NCBI GenBank assembly: GCA_044226535.1
Contig: JBGAGT010000016.1
Coordinates: 1-64,000 of the forward strand
Direction: 5' to 3'
Length of the DNA: 64,000 bases
Source: VBCG01 sp044226535
GTDB lineage: Bacteria > Pseudomonadota > Gammaproteobacteria > Burkholderiales > Casimicrobiaceae
A program made the position numbers and the translations under genes. The notes under the pieces were generated by a model that saw only the letters and a program-made list of their open reading frames with translations, made no database searches and was not told the DNA's origin. This document shows, piece after piece, positions 7,806-17,492 of this stretch (positions are counted from its first letter, which is position 1; each line of letters starts with the position of its first letter).

Positions 7806-9245
7806 ATGCCCCTCGACACCCCCGTCGCGCGCGTCGACGTCGACGCCGATTTCTGGTCCCTGCGCTTCGTCGACGAGGCGAGCGACAGCTGCTGCGTGCG
7901 CAAGAACGTGGCGCTTCCCTTCGAGCGCTCGCGCGACCGCGGCGTCATGGCCACCGTGTACGCGGCAGGCGGCTACGGCTATGCCGCCACCGCCGACACC
8001 TCGCCCGCCGGCATCGCGGCGGCGCTGGAGCGTGCGCGGCGCTGGGCGGTCGCCTCCGCGCCGCGCGCCATCGCCGACTCGCGGGCCCTGCCCCGGCCTT
8101 CCGCGCGCGACCGCTACCGTTCGGCGGCCACCGCCGCGGGTGCGCGCCTGGCGCTCGACCCCCGTGAGTGGTTCGACCGGCTGATGGCCGAGTCGAACGC
8201 GCTCGCGCCCGACGAGCGCCTGGTCGACTGGGAGGCGAGCGTCGAGGTCGTGAAATGCACGCAGCGCTACGTCACCAGCGAGGGCGGCGACGTGTCGCAG
8301 GAATTCAGCTACCTGATGCCCTCGGCCAGCGTCACCGCGCACGGCGACGGCGACACCGTGGTGCGCACGCTCAACGGCCATCGCGGCATCTGCCAGCAGG
8401 GGGGCGAGGAAGTGCTGGCGCGCTTCGGCTTCACCGGCAGCATGCCGCGCATCGCCGAGGAGGCGCTCGAGCTGCTGGCCGCGCCCGACTGTCCCACGGG
8501 CACGAGGGACGTGCTGCTCGCGCCCGACCAGATGGTGCTGCAGATCCACGAGTCGATCGGCCATCCGCTGGAGCTCGACCGCATCCTCGGCGACGAGCGC
8601 AACTTCGCCGGCACGAGCTTCGTCACGCCCGACATGTTCGGCAGCTACCGCTACGGCTCGGAGCTCCTCGACGTCACCTTCGACCCCACGCGCCCCGAGG
8701 AGCTCGCGAGCTACGGCTACGACGACGACGGGACGCGCGCCGAGAAGGCATACCTGATCCGCAAGGGCGTGCTCGAGCGCCCGCTCGGGGGCGCCATCTC
8801 GCAGCAGCGCGCGGGGATGCCCGGCGTGGCCAACGCCCGTGCCTCGAGCTGGAACCGCCCGCCCATCGACCGCATGGCCAACCTCAACATCGAGCCGGGC
8901 GACGCGTCCTTCGACGACATGGTCGCGTCGATCGAGGACGGCATCTACCTGCAGACCAACTGCTCGTGGTCGATCGACGATTCGCGCAACAAGTTCCAGT
9001 TCGGCTGCGAGCGCGGCACGCTGATCCGCGACGGCCGCCTCGCCGGCGTGGTCAAGCACCCCAGCTACCGCGGCGTGTCGGCGAGCTTCTGGAGGAGCCT
9101 CGCGCGGGTTGGCGACGCCTCGACGCTCGAGGTGCTGGGCACGCCGTTCTGCGGCAAGGGCGAGCCCTCGCAGGTCATCCGCGTGGGGCATGCCTCGCCG
9201 GCCTGCGTGTTCACCGGCGTCGCCGTGTTCGGGGCCGAGGCATGA
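7806..9245 (+). CDS. tldD: TldD family metalloprotease subunit
   Basis: The 479-residue protein is the catalytic half of a TldD/TldE-type peptidase, a cytosolic zinc protease that degrades unfolded or flexible peptides and in some bacteria matures peptide antibiotics. The zinc motif HESIGH is at residues 248-253, within QIHESIGHPLELDR. Glycine-rich TldD C-terminal segments follow, including CSWSIDDSRNKFQFGCERG. The stop overlaps the next start by 4 bp (ATGA), so the two subunits are translationally coupled, fitting an obligate heterodimer. In many proteobacteria tldD and tldE/pmbA are far apart; here they are adjacent. Confidence 0.92.
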   Translation: MPLDTPVARVDVDADFWSLRFVDEASDSCCVRKNVALPFERSRDRGVMATVYAAGGYGYAATADTSPAGIAAALERARRWAVASAPRAIADSRALPRPSARDRYRSAATAAGARLALDPREWFDRLMAESNALAPDERLVDWEASVEVVKCTQRYVTSEGGDVSQEFSYLMPSASVTAHGDGDTVVRTLNGHRGICQQGGEEVLARFGFTGSMPRIAEEALELLAAPDCPTGTRDVLLAPDQMVLQIHESIGHPLELDRILGDERNFAGTSFVTPDMFGSYRYGSELLDVTFDPTRPEELASYGYDDDGTRAEKAYLIRKGVLERPLGGAISQQRAGMPGVANARASSWNRPPIDRMANLNIEPGDASFDDMVASIEDGIYLQTNCSWSIDDSRNKFQFGCERGTLIRDGRLAGVVKHPSYRGVSASFWRSLARVGDASTLEVLGTPFCGKGEPSQVIRVGHASPACVFTGVAVFGAEA

Positions 9246-10609
9246 GCGCGGTGGACGGCAGCACGCGCAGCGCCGGTCCGCTGGGCGCCGACGAGGCCCG
9301 CTTCCACGCGCTCGCCGAGGTCGCCGGCGCGTCGCTCGCCGCGGGCGAGCGCTATGCGCTGTCGCTGGAAGGCGAGGACACCGACTTCGTGCGCATGAAC
9401 CGCGGCAAGGTGCGCCAGCCCGGGCACGTCAGCCAGCGTTACCTGACGCTGCGGCTGGTACGCGGCCGTCGCCACGCCTCGCAGCGCTTCTCGCTGGCCG
9501 GCGACCCGGCCGCCGACGCCGCGGCGCTGCGCGAGGCCGTGTCCGGGCTGCGCGGCATCGTGTCCGGGGCGCACGAGGACCCGCACCTGCTGCTGCCTTC
9601 GGTGGTGGCCTCGAGCACGACGCGCCGCGAGGGCCGGCTGGCCGATCCCGCGGAGGCCGTCGACGCGATCCTCGACGCCGCGCGTGGCGAGGACCTCGTG
9701 GGGCTGTACGCCAGCGGGGAGGTGCTGCGCGGCTTCGCCGATTCCGAGGGCCAGCGCAACTGGCACGGCGTGCGCACCTTCAACCTGAGCTGGAGCCTTT
9801 ACCACCGCGCCGACAAGGCCGTGAAGGCCGCCTACGCGGGTTTCGACTGGGACGCGGGCCTGCTCGCGGCGAAGATGGGCGAGGCACGCGAGCGCCTCGC
9901 GCTGGTGGCGCGGCCTTCGCGCGCGCTGGCACCGGGGCGCTATCGCGCCTACCTCGCGCCTTCGGCGGTGGACGAGATCGTGTCGCTGCTGGGCTGGGGC
10001 GCGTTCTCGGGCCGCGCGCTGGCGACGCAGCAAAGCCCCCTGGGAAGGCTCGCGACAGGCGAGCGGCTCGACCCCCGCGTGACGCTGCGCGAGGACATCG
10101 GCGGCGGCGTCGCACCGGCGTTCCAGTCGGAGGGCTTCGCACGCCCCGCGTCGATCGACCTCGTCGCGCGCGGTGCGCTCGCCTCGTCGCTGGTGTCGCC
10201 GCGCACCTCGCGCGAGTTCGCCATGGAGGCCAATGGCGCCAACGCCTGGGAGTCGCCCGAGGCACTGTCGATGGATGGCGGCGAGCTCGCGGAAGGCGAC
10301 GCGCTGGCGGCGCTGGGCGACGGCCTCGCCATCGGCAACCTGCACTACCTCAACTATTCCGACCGCCCCTCGTGCCGCGTCACGGGCATGACGCGCTTCG
10401 CGACCTTCCTGGTCGAGGGCGGCAAGATCGTCGCGCCGATCGACGTGCTGCGCTTCGACGACAGCGTGCTGCGCCTGTTCGGCGCCAACCTCGAGGCGCT
10501 GACGCGGGAACGCGAGTTCATGCTGTCGGGCGAGAGCTACGGCGGCCGCGCGCTCACCTCGACCGAGGTCCCGGGCGCGCTGGTGCGCGACATGGCGTTC
10601 ACGCTGTAG
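9242..10609 (+). CDS. TldE/PmbA family peptidase subunit
   Basis: The 455-residue protein is the non-catalytic TldE (PmbA) partner. It lacks an HExxxH motif, as expected. The last third has TldE-like sequence (ANGANAWESPEALSMDGGEL and the C-terminal GGRALTSTEVPGALVRD). The ATG at 9242 overlaps the tldD stop; the frame is open far upstream but only as an overlap with tldD. The partner relation is inferred from family and coupling. No peptide-antibiotic precursor is recognisable next to it. Confidence 0.88.
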   Translation: MSAVDGSTRSAGPLGADEARFHALAEVAGASLAAGERYALSLEGEDTDFVRMNRGKVRQPGHVSQRYLTLRLVRGRRHASQRFSLAGDPAADAAALREAVSGLRGIVSGAHEDPHLLLPSVVASSTTRREGRLADPAEAVDAILDAARGEDLVGLYASGEVLRGFADSEGQRNWHGVRTFNLSWSLYHRADKAVKAAYAGFDWDAGLLAAKMGEARERLALVARPSRALAPGRYRAYLAPSAVDEIVSLLGWGAFSGRALATQQSPLGRLATGERLDPRVTLREDIGGGVAPAFQSEGFARPASIDLVARGALASSLVSPRTSREFAMEANGANAWESPEALSMDGGELAEGDALAALGDGLAIGNLHYLNYSDRPSCRVTGMTRFATFLVEGGKIVAPIDVLRFDDSVLRLFGANLEALTREREFMLSGESYGGRALTSTEVPGALVRDMAFTL

Positions 10610-10613
10610 CGGC

Positions 10614-11441
10614 GTGAGCTGGCCCTGCCCGAGCTGCGGGGCGCCGGCGGGCGCGAACTTCTGCGCGCAATGCGGCGAGGCGCGGCCGCTGGAGCCGGCG
10701 CCGCGCCGGCGCATCCGCGAGCGGCTGCACACGCCGTGGATCGCGCGCCTGCGCGCCAGCCTCGCGGCACTGGGCTCGCCGCCCGGCCGGTTGACGCGCG
10801 ACTGGCTCGAGGGACGGCGCGTGCGCTACTTCTCGCCCATCGCGCTGTTCCTGTACGTCAACGTCGGCTTCTTCCTGATCCAGTCGGCGAGCCACGTCAG
10901 CATCCTGTCCTTCCCCTACCACGTGCACGTCGACAACGACGTGCTGGGCATCGGCGCGTGGTTCGCGCGAAGGCTCGCGGGCCCCGGCTTCGCCGCCGAC
11001 GCGACGCGCGTCGCGGTGTTCGACGCCACCGAGCAGGTCTACGCCAAGGCGCTGGTGGTGCTGATGCTGCCGATGGTGACCGCGGCGGCGATGCTGCTGC
11101 CCACGCCGCGCCGCGCGGGCTTCGCGGCGTCGTTCACCTTCGTCACGCACTACTTCACCTTCGCGCTCATCGCGCTGTCGGCGCTGTTCCCGCTGGTGTC
11201 GATCGCGCTCAACCTGTTGCGCGGCCTGGGCGTGCGCCCCTCGCCAGACGCCATCGACGACTCGGTGGTGTCGGTCCAGGTGGCGATCCTGGTCTGGTAC
11301 CTCGTGCGCGCCTATGGCACGACCACCGCGCTGCCGGCCTGGCGGCGACTGCTGATGGCGGGGCTGGTGGTCTGCGCGAGCTGGCTGGCGCTGCGCCTCT
11401 ACCACGTCATCGTGTTCGTGGTGACGCTCGCGTTCATGTAG
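10614..11441 (+). CDS. DUF3667-type zinc-ribbon membrane protein
   Basis: The 275-residue protein starts with GTG four bases after the tldE stop. Residues 5-21 form a small zinc ribbon (CPSCG then CAQCG, four cysteines). A basic amphipathic stretch follows, and then four or more hydrophobic segments (about 73-95, 145-165, 170-200, 225-270). This matches the plan of DUF3667 proteins, whose function is unknown. The tight spacing to tldD-tldE suggests one transcript. Confidence 0.7.
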   Translation: MSWPCPSCGAPAGANFCAQCGEARPLEPAPRRRIRERLHTPWIARLRASLAALGSPPGRLTRDWLEGRRVRYFSPIALFLYVNVGFFLIQSASHVSILSFPYHVHVDNDVLGIGAWFARRLAGPGFAADATRVAVFDATEQVYAKALVVLMLPMVTAAAMLLPTPRRAGFAASFTFVTHYFTFALIALSALFPLVSIALNLLRGLGVRPSPDAIDDSVVSVQVAILVWYLVRAYGTTTALPAWRRLLMAGLVVCASWLALRLYHVIVFVVTLAFM

Positions 11442-11461
11442 CGGCGCGCGACGTCCCTTCC

Positions 11462-11546
11462 GTCATTCCCGCGGAGGCGGGAATCCATGGTTCCCCGCTT
11501 TCGCGGGGATGACGTCAGGCGGGGATGATGTCACGCGGGGACGACA

Positions 11547-11555
<9 letters not shown>
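11462..11555. repeat. Degenerate palindromic repeat between convergent genes
   Basis: The stretch contains GTCATTCCCGCGGAGGCGGG, then an exact copy of the CCCCGCTTTCGCGGGG palindrome plus ATGAC at 11493-11513, then two decayed GGGGATGATGTCACG-like copies that run into the end of the ABC ATPase gene. It is one of five exact copies of this palindrome in the window. Confidence 0.75.
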
Positions 11556-13292
<1,737 letters not shown>

Positions 13293-13293
13293 G

Positions 13294-14511
13294 TCAGTGC
13301 CCTCCCTGTCCCTTGAGCTTGGGATCGAGCGCGTCGCGCAGCGCGTCGGTGAACAGGCTGAAGGCCGTCACCAGCGTCGCCATGGCAATGGTCGCAGCGA
13401 CGAGCTGCCACCACTTGCCGAGGATCAGCTCGTTCTGCGCCTCGTTGAGCATCGAGCCCCAGGACACGACGTCGACGGGCACCCCGAAGCCCAGGAACGA
13501 CAGGATGACCTCGGTCTTGATGAACGCCACGGTGAGGATGGAGAGCTGCACCAGCACCACGTGCGAGACGTTGGGGAAGATGTGGATGAACATGCGCCGG
13601 ATGTTCGAGGCGCCGATGGCGTCGGCGGCCTGCACGTACTCGCGCGCCTTGTGCTTCAGGTACTCGCCGCGGATCAGCCGGAACACGCCCGACCAGCCGG
13701 TGAGGCCGAGGATCAGCACGATGGTGACGAGGCCCTTCTGCTTCAGCACCGCCGCGACGGCGAGGATCAGCAGCAGGTAGGGGATGGAGCTGAACACGCT
13801 GTAGAACCAGTTGAAGAAGTCGTCGACCCACTTGCCGTAGTAGCCGGCGAAGGCGCCGAACAGCGTGCCGAGCACCGTGGCGAGCAGCGCCGAGGCGAGG
13901 CCCACGATGATCGAGGTCTCGCTGCCCTTGATGGTCTTCTTCAGCACGTCGCGGCCCCACTTGTCGCCGCCGAAGGGCAGCGTGGCCGCGCGCGTCTCGG
14001 CCGCGACCGTGCCCGTGCGGCCCGCGCGGATCTCGGCCATGACGTCGGCCAGCGGGTCGACGGTGGCGTCGGGCGCGGACACCGCGCCCCCGGCTGCGGC
14101 GCCCGCCGCGCCACCCTGCGCGGCCGGCGGCGCAGACGCGCCGCCGCGCAGCTGCGCGATGACGTCGGCGAGGGGATCGGGGACCGGCGACTTGTAGGTG
14201 CTGGCGATGGTCTGCGTCGCCGGTTGCGCGGGCAGGGCCGCCTTGCCGGCGGGTTGCGCGGGCGCCTCGTCCGCGCCGACGAAGCCCGGCGGCGCGTAGT
14301 TGACGCCGACCTCGCGCGACCAGTCGCGCGCGACGAGGCCCATCGCCGACAGCAGCACCATGACCAGGAAGGCAGCGACGATCGCCAGCGAGACCATGGC
14401 GACGCGGTCCTGCTTCAGGCGCCGCCAGGCCAGCACCCACAGGCTGGGTGAGACCGTGTGGGGCAGCTCGCGCGCCGCCGGCGCGCCCATCGTGGCCGTG
14501 TTGGTTGCCAT
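13294..14511 (-). CDS. Peptide ABC transporter permease (DppC/YejE type) with unusual periplasmic insert
   Basis: The 405-residue inner-membrane permease has an N-terminal helix (about 38-60) and a C-terminal BPD_transp_1 domain with the EAA loop EYVQAADAIGASNIRRMFIHIFPN. Between helix 1 and the core lies a long Ala/Pro/Gly-rich segment (about residues 73-176) that exceeds the usual family length. It contains two near-identical 12-residue repeats, PDPLADVIAQLR (111-122) and VDPLADVMAEIR (151-162). The gene starts 9 bp after the partner permease stop. Transport role is firm by family; the insert's function is unknown. Confidence 0.92.
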   Translation of the reverse strand: MATNTATMGAPAARELPHTVSPSLWVLAWRRLKQDRVAMVSLAIVAAFLVMVLLSAMGLVARDWSREVGVNYAPPGFVGADEAPAQPAGKAALPAQPATQTIASTYKSPVPDPLADVIAQLRGGASAPPAAQGGAAGAAAGGAVSAPDATVDPLADVMAEIRAGRTGTVAAETRAATLPFGGDKWGRDVLKKTIKGSETSIIVGLASALLATVLGTLFGAFAGYYGKWVDDFFNWFYSVFSSIPYLLLILAVAAVLKQKGLVTIVLILGLTGWSGVFRLIRGEYLKHKAREYVQAADAIGASNIRRMFIHIFPNVSHVVLVQLSILTVAFIKTEVILSFLGFGVPVDVVSWGSMLNEAQNELILGKWWQLVAATIAMATLVTAFSLFTDALRDALDPKLKGQGGH

Positions 14512-14520
14512 CGCGCGCCC

Positions 14521-15459
14521 CTACTTGAGTTGTACCCGCGGGTCGACTGCCTTGTACATCAGGTCCGCGAGCAGGTTGAAGACCATCGTCGCCACGGCGA
14601 CGTAGACGGTGATCGCCTTGATCACCGGGAAGTCCGAACGCTCGACAGCGAGGATCACCTCGCGGCCCATGCCGGGTATCGAGAAGAATCGCTCGATCAG
14701 GAACGCGCCCACCAGCAGCCCGGGCAGCGCCGCCATCACGTTGGTGATGATGGGGATCGAGGCGTTGCGCAGCACGTGCACCCACATGATGCGGTTCTCG
14801 CCCACGCCCTTGGCGCGCGCGGTGCGCACATAGTCCTGGTTGATCTCGTCGAGGAAGAAGGTGCGGAAGAGCCGCAGGTCGGGCGCGATGCTGACCGCCA
14901 GCCCGATCAGGATGGGCAGCGACGCGTACTTGATCAGGTTCTCCCAGAACCCGTTGCCCCAGCCCTGCACCGGGAACCAGCCGAGCTTGTAGGCGAACAC
15001 GTACTGGAAGACGATGATGTAGACCAGGATGGAGATCGACAGGCCGATGGTGCAGGCGATCATCACCGCGCGGTCGGTCAGCGAGCCGCGCACATAGGCC
15101 ACGGCGAGCGCCAGGCCGATGGCGAGCAGCGTCGACAGGATGAGCAGCGGCACCAGCACCGTCAGCGAGGGGCCGAGCCGCGTGGCGAGGATGTGCGACA
15201 CCGACTCGTTGGTGCTCCACGAGGCCCCGAAGTCGGCGGTCAGCACCTGCTTCACGAAAATGCCGAGCTGCACGTAGTACGGCTGGTCGACGCCGAGCTG
15301 CCGGCGGATGTTCTCGATCTGCTCCTGGCTGCTGATCTTGCCGGCGAGCACGTACGCCGGGTCGCCGCCCACCCAGTTGAACAGGAAGAACACCAGCAGG
15401 ATCACCCCCGCGAGCGTCGGGATCATCTGCCACAGCCGTCGGACGATGTACGCGGTCAT
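14521..15459 (-). CDS. Peptide ABC transporter permease (DppB/OppB type)
   Basis: The 312-residue permease has the family's N-terminal MTAYIVRRLWQMIPTLAGVILLVFFLF, the GGDP sequence soon after, six predicted helices and the EAA loop DYVRTARAKGVGENRIMWVHVLRNA. It pairs with the downstream DppC/YejE-type permease to make the channel. A 191-bp gap separates it from the upstream binding-protein gene; I see no strong terminator there, so it is probably one operon. Confidence 0.93.
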   Translation of the reverse strand: MTAYIVRRLWQMIPTLAGVILLVFFLFNWVGGDPAYVLAGKISSQEQIENIRRQLGVDQPYYVQLGIFVKQVLTADFGASWSTNESVSHILATRLGPSLTVLVPLLILSTLLAIGLALAVAYVRGSLTDRAVMIACTIGLSISILVYIIVFQYVFAYKLGWFPVQGWGNGFWENLIKYASLPILIGLAVSIAPDLRLFRTFFLDEINQDYVRTARAKGVGENRIMWVHVLRNASIPIITNVMAALPGLLVGAFLIERFFSIPGMGREVILAVERSDFPVIKAITVYVAVATMVFNLLADLMYKAVDPRVQLK

Positions 15460-15650
15460 GCGCTCACCTCACTCCCCCCGCACGCCCCTGGCGCGCGTCG
15501 AAACGTCGATGCCGGCCCGGCTCGCGCCCTGCGTCCCCGCCCGCGATGCGGACGGTCGCGCAAGGGCGCGCCCCAAGGCTCTCGCGCGGTCTTTGGCCGG
15601 GGACAAGGCCCCCGGGTGCCGCGCTTCCTTCTCCTCCACTGCCTCCTCCA

Positions 15651-17492
15651 CTACTCCTTCACGTCCAGATACTGCCACTGTGCGTGCAGTATCGGGTGTT
15701 TCCTGTAGCCCAGCACGCGCGGCTGCACGAGCTGGTTGCGATAGCGGCTGATCATCGGCTTCCAGGCGCCGTAGACCTCGATGATCCGCGTCATGTCCAT
15801 GTAGAGCCTGTCGCGCTCCGGGCCGGGCGGCATGCGCACCGACTGCTCGTAGAGGCGATCGTACTCGGGGATGCGTGCGCAGCCGTTGTTGCTCTGGCCG
15901 GTGTTCGGGCCGTACATGAGCTGCATGAAGTTGTCGCCGTCCGGGTAGTCGGCGATCCACGAGGCCACGCGCGACTGCAGCTTGCAGACCTTCTCGAGCT
16001 TCAACTGCTCGGGGAACTTGTCCTTGTGCACGTCGATGCGGATGGCGACGCGATCGAGCGCCTTCTTCCACATCTCGTCCTGCTGGCGCCCGAGCGTGTC
16101 GGGGCGCGACGAGAAGTTCATCACCAGCGGCTTGCCGTCGGGCAGCGTGCGCCAGCCGTCGGCGCCCTTGCGGTAGCCGAAGTGGTCGAGCAGCTTGTTG
16201 GCGAGCTCGGGGTCGAAGCGGTCGGTCGGCTGCCAGCCGTCGACGTGGCCGACCACGCCCTCGGGGACCGGGAATTTCGCCTCCACCGCCTGGCCGTTGC
16301 GCACCACGCGGATCTCCTCCTGCACGTCGTAGGCCATGGCCACGGCGCGACGCAGCGCGATCTTGTCCTTGGTCATGCCGCCCCACACCGGGTCCTGCAT
16401 GTTCCAGTAGGTGTAGGAGAGCTCGGGGTCGACGATGCGCGAGAGCTGCACGCCCGCCTTGGCGAACTCGGGCTTGAGCGTCGCGCCGTCGAGCACGTTG
16501 GGCGCGAGCGGGCCCTCGAGGTTCATGATGTCGAGCTCGCGGTTCTGGAAGGCGAGGAGCCGCGACTGGTCCTCCTCCATCACGTAGACCTCGACACGGC
16601 CGATGATGGGCATCTTCTTGCCCTTCATCGCGGCGATCATCGGCTGGTCGGCGGGGTCGGCCGAGGTGAAGTCCCAGGTGAAGCCGCGGTAGTCGGGGTT
16701 GGCCGTCAGCACGATCTTCGAGCTGCGCACCCATTCGCCGAGCAGGTACGGGCCGGTCCCCACCGGGTTGGACATCACGCGCCCGTCCGCGCCGGCGTAG
16801 GCCTCGACGACCTCGCGCGCGACCGCGGCCGTCGGCCCGTGGGCGAGCACGTAGGGCAGGTTGTAGTCGGTGCCGGTGAGGCGGATGCGCAGCGTGTAGC
16901 GGTCGACGGCCTCGAGGCCGGGGATCTTCGCGTCGTAGTCGAACCTGCCGCCCTTCTTCGCGGCGTCGGCCAGCGCGTCCAGGCCGACGATCTTGCCCTC
17001 GATGAGGAACGTCCACGGCGACTTGATCCTCGGGTCGGCGAGGCGCTTCAGCGAGAAGATGAAGTCGTCGACGGTGAGCTCGCGGCGCTTGCCCTTGAAC
17101 GCGGGGTCCGCGGTGAAGTAGATACCCTTGACGAGCTTGATGGTGTAGGTCTTGCCGTCGTCGGTGACGACCGGCATGCCTTCGGCGGCCCTCGGCACGA
17201 CCTTCACCGGCCGCGCCAGGTAGTCGTAGGTGTACAGCGTCTCGAAGATCGCCTGGTCGATCTCGTCCGAATAGAGATCGTGCGCCGCGGCGGGGTCGAA
17301 GCCGGTCTCCGCCGCGGGGAACACGTCGCGGATCACCTTGCCCATGTCGGCCGCGAGCGCCTGCGACGTCCCGGCGCCGGCGAGCGCAAGGACGGCGAGC
17401 GCGAGCGCTCCGGCCGCGCGCGCGGCCGCCGCACGGAGCCGTGCGCGTACCCGCGCGGTGGAGCGCGCCGCCATGGACCCCCGGCGCGTCAT
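15651..17492 (-). CDS. Peptide ABC transporter substrate-binding protein (family 5), second copy
   Basis: The 613-residue periplasmic protein delivers peptides or similar solutes to the permease. The start at 17492 overlaps the stop of the previous gene (ATGA); an internal ATG at 17474 with GGGGG upstream is a possible alternative. The signal peptide covers about residues 20-48 and ends QALAAD. The SBP_bac_5 domain follows, with DVFPAAETGFDPAAAHDLYS, YTIKLVKGIYFTADPAFKGK and NPVGTGPYLL. It is clearly paralogous to the gene upstream: both contain LANKLLDHFGYRKGADGWRT and MYGPNTGQSNNGC or its equivalent. Confidence 0.92.
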   Translation of the reverse strand: MTRRGSMAARSTARVRARLRAAAARAAGALALAVLALAGAGTSQALAADMGKVIRDVFPAAETGFDPAAAHDLYSDEIDQAIFETLYTYDYLARPVKVVPRAAEGMPVVTDDGKTYTIKLVKGIYFTADPAFKGKRRELTVDDFIFSLKRLADPRIKSPWTFLIEGKIVGLDALADAAKKGGRFDYDAKIPGLEAVDRYTLRIRLTGTDYNLPYVLAHGPTAAVAREVVEAYAGADGRVMSNPVGTGPYLLGEWVRSSKIVLTANPDYRGFTWDFTSADPADQPMIAAMKGKKMPIIGRVEVYVMEEDQSRLLAFQNRELDIMNLEGPLAPNVLDGATLKPEFAKAGVQLSRIVDPELSYTYWNMQDPVWGGMTKDKIALRRAVAMAYDVQEEIRVVRNGQAVEAKFPVPEGVVGHVDGWQPTDRFDPELANKLLDHFGYRKGADGWRTLPDGKPLVMNFSSRPDTLGRQQDEMWKKALDRVAIRIDVHKDKFPEQLKLEKVCKLQSRVASWIADYPDGDNFMQLMYGPNTGQSNNGCARIPEYDRLYEQSVRMPPGPERDRLYMDMTRIIEVYGAWKPMISRYRNQLVQPRVLGYRKHPILHAQWQYLDVKE

